DNA of 64,000 bases, from NCBI GenBank assembly GCA_018257865.1, contig JAEUBA010000020.1:1-64000 (forward strand). Reading direction: 5' to 3'. Under the pieces are notes generated by a model. It searched no databases. It was not told the DNA's origin and saw only the letters and a list, made by a program, of their open reading frames with translations. Numbering within the stretch: position 1 is the first letter of the stretch; each line of letters opens with the position of its first letter. A program made the translations under genes and the position numbers. This document shows positions 57,109 to 64,000 of this stretch, piece by piece. Source of the stretch: Stereocaulon alpinum (Eukaryota > Ascomycota > Lecanoromycetes > Lecanorales > Stereocaulaceae).

Positions 57109-58077
57109 TAGAGGGCCATATTGGAAGTCATTGCATGGTATTTGGCATCGAAGTCTTGGAGCGGCGTCTTCGAGCTGGGGATATTCTTCATGATATTATG
57201 ACTGCGGGCCGGCATGGTTGTTCCGTGCAAGACGTTCATTCGCAATAGTATATTGGCTGGCATGGTGCCTCAACACATGTGCATGGATTGGGTGTTTTGA
57301 ACAAAAGATACTATATAGATCTAAGTAATATATACCTATAGAAACATATCCACCGCAATGGCTGCTTCTCTTTGCCTTTACCTGTTTGTCCCTATCCGTA
57401 ACGAAGCGGGAGCTGATTTTCCTTTGAAGAAGGGTCCACCGCTCAACCCGGCCGCACGCGCCAATGGGCCAGCCACTCCACAGCTCGTCAACCAGATGAT
57501 TTTCGATGAGGATGTTGTTACGGGATGTGTAGAGGTAAGTGAGACCTATGATACCATACGCGAGACATAGGTTTCGCTTTGGGGGGAAAAGCCCACTGAG
57601 CAGTGGATCAATCCTTCCAAACGATCTATTACTCATGTACGGCCATCAAGCTGTCGTTTGGTGTCGAGTGCTTGGTGGCTGTGTGTTGGGTCGATTTGAT
57701 GTCGGTTTATGTGCTTGAGCGACGTGATGCAAGTGTAGGGGATGGACCTTTACTCTTCAGCTGCGAGGAGGGTGGAGGATGAGTCCTTCAATGAGGAGGT
57801 GGTAATATAAGGATGAAGGCATTGTATGTGAGTGTTAGCGAAGGGGACTGAGCCGATGGGGTTTCAGATTCATAACATGCCTTAATTTGCCTATCTATAC
57901 AGTCGTAACAAGCTATCCTGAGCCTTGGGCCTTGTCTTACGGACAAATGCTTGAAGATGGCCAGGCCGAGATCGATGTTTGGAGACGATTTCTGGCTTGG
58001 GGATCCAGCGCTGTCCGATATGTCTGCTTTGTAGAAGTAGCACTCTCGTAGGCAATTCTCACTATGTCGCATATCAA
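57109..58077. other. Intergenic region, no gene seen
   Basis: It lies between the protease and the minus-strand gene, i.e. it holds 3' sequence of both. Open frames here are short and unsupported. Confidence 0.5.
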
Positions 58078-59560
58078 TCAGCAACAGCGCCATAGGTCTT
58101 GAGCTGAATCCACCAACCAGACATAAGAAGACTTCGCTTTATCGAAGTGCAATCGTGTTCGACATGACGGACACGAACTCATCAGTGACCTCTTCGCATT
58201 GGCAGACATAGTCAAACGCGCCTTATCTCTGACATACTTATCCCAATTCGCAGCAGTTACTAGCCAGTCCGGATGGCCTTCCACATGGACTCTGTATTCA
58301 CTGCTCATGATCTTGCAATATGCTGGTCCGCATTTGTACTTGTGGGTAAGGAACGACTGGAGCACCTAGAGACATCAGTGTTGTCTCAAACCCTGCGCGG
58401 TGGCGGACGGAATGTTACCTGAAAATGCAAGACAAAGGATGTGTCCAGCCAATGCGGCTCGCCCAGAAAGTCTTCAAAATGTATGTAGTGACCGGTAAGC
58501 TGGTTATACGGTATGTTGGCCAGACTTTGCATCAGACGCCAGTAATGGATGCTAGGAGAGAATGACCTACTCTGCATCAATTTGTGAGTTGTACTTGGCG
58601 ACCACGGAGACTTACAACAGTCTGTTGTAGCATAATCGCAATGTGTGAAGGATGATGGGTAGGCTGGCAATGGTCAGGCTATATCGAAAGTAGGGAAATC
58701 AACTGATTCGCAAACCTCGTCTCAACCCTTTCACCTATAATGTCCAAGACCCCAAGCAGCGTCCGCGTTATACCATTACGACTTTGTAAGAGCATGAAGC
58801 CTCTGCCACTGCATGATCCCTCAGGTCTTGTTGCCTGATCTTTCAGGGTCTCCTTGATCTCTTCTATACGATCTTGTATCTGAGCGTACTGACTGGTCAG
58901 CTGAGATGTCCCTTGCTGATGCTTGAGCTCTAGGAACAAAGTATGTAGCTCTCGCATTAATGTTACCGCCGCATCCGACTGGTTGCTTGCGTTGCCGGCA
59001 ACACCAATCAAGGCCTGCGATGAGGCTTGAGACTGCTGTGTTTCCGACTGAACGATACGTAGCTGCTCCTGAATAGCCTCTGAAGTCTGCTGGTTTGTTT
59101 TCAGTCTGCTATTCATTGCAGTCAAGTCGCTCTTCGTCTCGGAGATGATCAGCAACTTCACTATCTCGAGCTGTTTCGAAAGACCCATCCAGAATTCTCG
59201 AACCTCTTCCGCAGCAGAGAATGCCCACCTAGCCTTTTGCCAGGTACCATGTGATCGACTCGGGAAGGTGGAGACTCCCAGTTTGTCTCCATATTTATCT
59301 TGAAGCTTCGCGTTGAAACCAGCAATAGTGTTCGTTGGACCTTCCAGCTGACCTTGAATGGCGTTACGAAAGCTTGGATCTGCGTTCTTCAAGCCATATT
59401 GTATCTGCTCGAGTGTGCACTGTAGAGACAGCAGTATCTTCGTCGCTTGCTGATAATCAGAGGCTGAGCCACCCTCATCTTTCAGCGCCTTATGGATTCT
59501 ACCCGCGTACTGGGCAAATAGATGAACATCGCTTAGAGACCAGCCAAAGCCTGCAGACAT
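58078..59560 (-). CDS. STAND-type N-terminal plus ubiquitin-like-fold protein
   Basis: Proposed exons 59560-58716, 58663-58616, 58569-58419 and 58365-58078 give 443 residues in one frame. The last intron (GTAACA...CTAG) is clear; the two inner ones (GTTTGC...CCAG and GTAAGT...AGAG) are my best fit. The start MSAGFGWSLSDVHLFAQYAGRIHKAL is typical of the helical N-terminal domain seen on fungal NLR/STAND and related proteins. A Q/S-rich coiled-coil middle follows (about 150-270), then IHFEDFLGEP and a domain of the ubiquitin-like type often found in these proteins (about 325-415), and a final CPSC pair. There is no NACHT or NB-ARC ATPase, so it is not a full receptor. The open frame extends 57 codons upstream of 59560, but this Met begins the conserved sequence. 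A role in self/non-self or stress signalling is only inferred. Confidence 0.7.
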
Positions 59561-60128
59561 GACGGAGACACGCCAGAACAAGAAGATGAAACACGGCGTG
59601 ACACAGATGATGAAGTGATGGTACAAAGAGCGAAAAGCAAACATGAAGCAAGTCACAGCCCCATTGCCCCGCCGGATCCACCCTCCATGTTTTCTTGGTG
59701 CATAGCAGGGCAGCCAATGGCGGCCAACCAATCAGCGGGGATCGGCCAGCTTCTGTTGATTGCGAAAGCAAGGCATATCACCAGCACGAATCCCTCGTGC
59801 AAAGCCTTAGGTGCTCTGATATTGACTCTACCTACATGATTGCGAACAATATGTTCAAGATCGCAGATGTATGTTAGGGAAATTACTGGTTGCTCTGGTC
59901 AACCGTACAGTCACGTGTTTTCAGCATGAACAACAAAGTCAGCAGCGCCTCCTCCGAACCAACCCTTCTTTCGTACACTGTGCAAATAGGCCGTATAGCT
60001 GCTTTAATTAAGCTGCTTGAATGTGTACTGGAGATTTTTGAGTCGATCTTATAGATAGGAGCATTGATGATGGACGTTGTTCTAAGCTTTTTCAGACAGC
60101 TTTAGACTTTGTACATAAGACTTGCTAA
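59561..60128. other. Intergenic region, no gene seen
   Basis: Promoter side of the 58078-59560 gene and 3' side of the next. No supported frame. Confidence 0.5.
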
Positions 60129-61131
60129 TCACTGCCAAACTAGTGATGATCCCCAGGGCCGAAAGTATTCACGATTCGCAAGCGGATTTCGACTACAACG
60201 TCTCCAAACCCCATCAGTCAACTCACATCCAGTCACAAACACTCTAGAAGCGGCACTCGTCTTCCAAGCCAAGGATTCTATGTTGTTCTCTTCTGACCAG
60301 CCCCGCTCAAAGTCATCACCAAGCTGGAAAGCGAGCTTGATCACATTGGAAGGTAGGGGAACGCGAACGGGAGGTTTGGCATACCGGTCGTCTTGTTGAT
60401 CGTGACCGTTGGCGAGAGTCAGTCTGGCTACCCGGCGATGTGGAGCTACCGTGACCGCTCGGAGCATCGCAGCTAGAACTTCGCTCGTCCCTCGTTACAT
60501 TAATGGGAAGCGGAGGCAGCAAGTACGGGTGCCCGGATTGCGTTGCGGCAAACGCGAGTATGATAGAGTCGAGAAAGCGGCCTGACCTCGAACGCTGTTC
60601 GTGATGAGACCGTCCTTGGGGAAGCGAATCGTATGGAGGAGGGCGGTCAGCAGCATGATCGGTCTGCAGACTTACGTATGGGGGTAGGCCATCGTCGCCT
60701 CTATCCTGACGAGCAGCGACAGCCGGAGAGATAGGCGTACGTGATTGCTGAGTCGAATGATTCGAAGACGTAACTTCGTTGCCTCCAGTAATATTCATCG
60801 AACCTCGAGGACGAATAGTGTTGGTGAAGCTAGCAGTTATTCTTGCGTCCAAGTTCCAGTAAGCCATGGTGAAGTCCTCTCCTGCTTGTGTCAAAGCCGA
60901 TAATTCCATACCACTAATCTGGAACAGATGGCATGTGGCATAGAACTCCGTCCAATCCATCTCGGTCGAGCATGGCTCTTCGGAGTAATGTTGCTTCTCC
61001 GCGTTGCGCTCGCTGTGGCGGAGACTATTCCAGTAATCAAAGACTCGAGACGATTGTGTGCGGTGGTGCCTCGGTAGTCCATCCAACCTACAAAACAACC
61101 GCCACCAATCCCAGTCCGTAGTAGTGGACAT
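60129..61131 (-). CDS. Hypothetical protein with PY motifs
   Basis: Exons 61131-60385 and 60323-60129 give 313 residues. The phase-0 intron 60384-60324 (61 nt) has GTATGC and CCAG; downstream coding resumes as LGDDFERGWSEENNIESLAW and ends SSLVWQ. The frame is open upstream to 61284 without an ATG, so a 5' exon cannot be excluded. The N-terminal part (WDWWRLFCRLDGLPRHHR...TEFYATCHLFQISGME) looks globular. The middle has two proline motifs, PPYV and PPPYDSLP, the second a canonical PPxY ligand for WW domains such as those of Rsp5-type ubiquitin ligases. The S/R-rich stretch before the intron is disordered. Family unknown. Confidence 0.55.
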
Positions 61132-61733
61132 TCCTTTCGGAGACTGGTAGTCTCTTCTTGCAGAGTAGAGCACAACTGGAGGAATGATGAAACTGGTACT
61201 GAAGGATAGACGCGAAGAGGTAGGGGAGGGTGAAGGTAGGGAGAAGGATGGTAAGTCAATGTCTGAGTACTCAACCGTAGACAACGATTGCTTAATGGTG
61301 TCAATTGTGCGACTTACTCACCAGTCATCGTCATGGGATGCTAAACATTACACGTGGGGTGTTGAGATTGCGCAGGTGCTCGTGTTATACCATCACTGTA
61401 ACTCGGATCTCGACTTCATCATGTGAGCATGTTCGAAACACAATTTATTCCGATAAACGCAATGTCAAATCAAGAAGACATCGATCGCCGTTGCAGACAG
61501 TACAGAAAATATCGTTCCGTGTCACCCACTCGTTGTACTACTGGTGTCAGATGTCATAATCCCGAAGCCACGTCCTCGCTTGCACTGGCCGACTGTGCCT
61601 CTTCAGTCTTGGCACTATAGAGTAGACTGTCCTCCACTGCCTTAGCCGAATCAGCGCCAATTCCATCAGCAGACTCGATGAAAGAAGCTTTCATATCATG
61701 GCCACCAGCCCGGGCTAGGTCAATAGATAACGG
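61132..61733. other. Intergenic region, no gene seen
   Basis: Contains the upstream part of the 60129-61131 gene and sequence 3' of the next minus-strand frame. Nothing else supported. Confidence 0.45.
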
Positions 61734-62342
61734 CTAAGCTGGTAAACTGAAACAAGCGCGAGCGACCTCGACAGGTGCCTTAGCATTCGCAGGGGTATTA
61801 ATAGCCGAACCGTTCGTGAGTTTATGATGAGTTCCCGAGATCGTTGGGATTATGGGCGTCGGTTCTTTCGAGGCAGCTTTTTCACCGACAGTACCAGAGA
61901 TCTCCTTTGACCACCTAGACTTACTAGTTTTGGCTTTCAGCTTCCGAGCTGACAAGCGGACCTTTGGCCGTTTCATATCGGGTACGTACTTATCTTTTGC
62001 CATACCCCAGCCTTCGAAACATTCAGTATTCCCCTCAATGTCTGACGACAAGTCTGTTGGCATAGCGATCTTCTCCATAGTTTCCGTTGGATTTGCACTC
62101 GTATCCCCCAGAGCGCATGTGCTGCAGTCTGAGTTACCGTTTGGCCCGGCCTGAGCAGGTGCACAAGGCGAGACAAGCTTGCCAGCGTCCTCGATGTCGA
62201 ATCTGCAGATAATGTTCACGATTTGCTCGCGTTTAACGTGGATTGAACGTTTTGGCAATCGCTTGGGCGCCATAGATGCGAAGAAATACTTCAGATCAGT
62301 GCTTGTATCGTGCTTAAGATTGGAGACGTTCAAAGACATCAT
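61734..62342 (-). CDS. Hypothetical small basic protein
   Basis: Open frame of 202 residues with ATG start (an internal Met at residue 24 gives MAPKRLPKRS). Lys/Arg-rich patches KRPKVRLSARKLKAK and a Thr/Ser-rich rest suggest a nuclear or disordered protein. No domain, signal peptide or membrane segment recognised, and no paralogue in the window. The frame could be spurious, but its length and composition are above the local background. Confidence 0.4.
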   Translation of the reverse strand: MMSLNVSNLKHDTSTDLKYFFASMAPKRLPKRSIHVKREQIVNIICRFDIEDAGKLVSPCAPAQAGPNGNSDCSTCALGDTSANPTETMEKIAMPTDLSSDIEGNTECFEGWGMAKDKYVPDMKRPKVRLSARKLKAKTSKSRWSKEISGTVGEKAASKEPTPIIPTISGTHHKLTNGSAINTPANAKAPVEVARACFSLPA

Positions 62343-62764
62343 GGGATTGGGGCCAGGCTAAGCATATATGCACGACCTTTTGTGACACTTAGTGATCGTG
62401 TCGGATCATGTCAAGTCTAACATAAACCCATTGTTGTGTCTCGTCTCGGATGTGATGAAATTAGGTTCTTGAACAGCAAGAAGGCCATTATGAGTACGTT
62501 GTTCATTGTGCAAGCTCCTCTTTGTTGCATTGTCTAGATGCTGCCAACCTTTGTCTGTAGAGCCGTTCTCGTTGTCATCGTATCTAGGTGGGGTCTTTGT
62601 GTTGCTGGTCATTGTCGTGCCTACAAGTACTGTAACACCATCCAAGCGACACATCTTCGAAACACAGTCGTGCCCGCTCTCCACGGGTTCTTTCGACCCC
62701 TCTATCTCAGCACGAAGGATCTCATCCATCGACACTCTCGGCTAGAAAGCTCGACATATATACA
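62343..62764. other. Intergenic region with a doubtful minus-strand frame
   Basis: A minus-strand frame from the ATG at 62729 to 62406 (107 codons, MDEILRAEIEGSKEP...) has plausible composition but no known relative. It lies divergent to the kinase gene and overlaps its likely promoter. Not called as a gene. Confidence 0.4.
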
Positions 62765-64000
62765 ATGACGCCTGTCAACATGTACACAGATTTGAGCTTA
62801 GGTTCTACTTGGATGGACTTTACAGTGACGGTAGATAATGGAGGAATCTTCGGCCAACAGTCGACAAGCCTCGCATCCGGATCATCTCAGAGTGTCCAGA
62901 GTGTCCATAGTGTCAAGGAGTTGAAGCGGTCTCGATTCGGTGAGGTTGATAGATTCGAAAAGCTTGAGCATGTGGGCGCTGGTTCCAACGGTAGCTGTCT
63001 CTTGCTAAAGCGTCGATCAGATCAAGCTTTGCGGGTATGTAAAACCACAAGACGCATCTCTAACTTCAAGGGCGAGTACGAAAAGGAGCCTCTCGAAGCC
63101 ACAATCCTCCTAGACATCTTGCCGCCGCATGATCGGATCTCGCGTCTCCATGGGTTCATCGTCCAGCCCAGAACCGTCCAGCTGTACTTTGATTACTACG
63201 CCGAAGGTGATCTATCTCAATTGATCAAGAACTACGCCAAGCAGTGGGATACCATTCCGGAGGCCTTCATGTGGCACGCGTATCTTCAACTAACAGAGGC
63301 TCTAGCCTTTCTTCATACAGGCTACAATCGTGACACCGGTTCTATGGGACCTTCAGACTGGACTGCCGTGATCCATGGTGATATCAAGCCCGCTAACATA
63401 TTCCTCTCGCCACCAGATGCGAATTCTCATGACGCTCTATGCCGCGAGTATCCGTCGCTTGTGTTGGGTGACTTTGGCCTGGCCGACGTCAAGGAAAGAC
63501 CTGTTGTTGGCACACTCAAGTATCAGCCCCCAGAGACGCCTTCGAGCAGCCAAAAGGCTGATGTGTGGGCTGTTGGTGCGGTCATGCATTGCATGACCTT
63601 CTTTGATGCTCCCGTGTCAGACCCACCACAAAGCTGGCCCAACACCCTTGACTATCGCATGTTGTGGTTGGCCAAACCTGAAGCGCGAGATCCGATGCCG
63701 CTTTACGAGGTCTACTCCGTCGAACTCCACGATGTCGTCTTCGAAGCGTTCACATGGGACCCACGTGGCCGTATCAACAGCCTGGACCTGTTCAGCAAGG
63801 TGCTAGAGGTGTTTGAGACGAAGATCGCGCCGTATCCTGCACATGTCATCGTTCCACTCCTTTCTAAAGGTTGGGAAGGTAGCATGTGCGATAAGAACGG
63901 GTGCACGATGAATACTGCAGACATCGCCTCCGCGAGGATACTTGAAGCACAAGAGTATGAGGATATGGGCGCGACTTTGGTGGGCTACACAGAAAATGTG
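62765..64000 (+). CDS. Serine/threonine protein kinase, 3' end outside the window
   Basis: An uninterrupted 412-codon frame from the ATG at 62765 to the window edge (a second in-frame ATG at 62780). It has a low-complexity SQSVQSVHSV leader, then a kinase domain from about residue 60. The glycine loop is GAGSNG, and the likely ATP-anchoring Lys is in LRVCKTTRR. The catalytic loop is HGDIKPANIFL (H204, D206; HGD instead of HRD) and DFGLAD is at D236. The activation segment is very short, GTLKYQPPET, with PPE in place of APE. Lobe helix DVWAVGAVMHCM follows, then a C-lobe to about 355. The residues needed for catalysis are present, so it is probably active. HGDIKP-type loops recur in fungal accessory kinases. 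Subfamily and substrate unknown. Confidence 0.88.
   Translation, partial: MTPVNMYTDLSLGSTWMDFTVTVDNGGIFGQQSTSLASGSSQSVQSVHSVKELKRSRFGEVDRFEKLEHVGAGSNGSCLLLKRRSDQALRVCKTTRRISNFKGEYEKEPLEATILLDILPPHDRISRLHGFIVQPRTVQLYFDYYAEGDLSQLIKNYAKQWDTIPEAFMWHAYLQLTEALAFLHTGYNRDTGSMGPSDWTAVIHGDIKPANIFLSPPDANSHDALCREYPSLVLGDFGLADVKERPVVGTLKYQPPETPSSSQKADVWAVGAVMHCMTFFDAPVSDPPQSWPNTLDYRMLWLAKPEARDPMPLYEVYSVELHDVVFEAFTWDPRGRINSLDLFSKVLEVFETKIAPYPAHVIVPLLSKGWEGSMCDKNGCTMNTADIASARILEAQEYEDMGATLVGYTENV

Overview
The window comes from a filamentous ascomycete (Pezizomycotina; the gene content and RIP pattern would fit a dothideomycete, but that is inference). Two things point there. Protein genes carry short introns, mostly 48-80 nt, with GT(GC)...AG ends and CTAAC/CTGAC-type branch sites. 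About a third of the window is repeat DNA in which CpA and TpG are almost absent, the signature of repeat-induced point mutation (RIP).

Layout. (1) 1-~22,060 is a gene-free, RIP-destroyed repeat block. It holds a DNA transposon with ~118-bp terminal inverted repeats (1-2658), two copies of a longer element whose relic frame reads like a SNF2-type helicase (~4548-8115 and ~10184-14110), an unidentified degenerate coding relic with a 45-bp minisatellite (~14,900-18,100), a more lightly mutated Ty3/gypsy gag-protease-RT fragment on the minus strand (~18,340-20,770), and another relic frame (~21,400-21,960). (2) ~22,060-23,969 is a transition without a convincing gene. (3) 23,970-42,891 is a dense housekeeping segment: MINDY deubiquitinase (-), TRM6 (+), Pin4/Cip2-like RRM-R3H protein (+), a four-exon SANT-like nuclear protein (+), UFD1 (-), LIN1/CD2BP2-like GYF protein (+), RVB2 (-) and histone H2A.Z (+). 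Several pairs are divergent over short shared promoters (MINDY/TRM6, UFD1/LIN1, RVB2/H2A.Z). (4) 42,892-64,000 is a looser accessory segment: a UFD1 gene fragment, a 32-nt periodic repeat, a convergent pair of paralogous genes of unknown function, a secreted cysteine-rich single-pass membrane protein with decayed relatives nearby, a pepsin-type aspartic protease, a STAND-type N-terminal/ubiquitin-like-fold protein, unknown proteins, and a protein kinase cut by the window edge.

How they work together. UFD1 (Cdc48 cofactor) and MINDY (K48-chain deubiquitinase) are both in the ubiquitin pathway. RVB2 is a subunit of INO80 and SWR1, and SWR1 deposits H2A.Z, which is encoded head-to-head with RVB2. 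TRM6 (tRNA m1A58), the Pin4-like protein and LIN1 (U5 snRNP) act on RNA. Exon structures were worked out by hand from splice signals, frame continuity and family similarity, and several correct starts that a simple open-frame view would miss.
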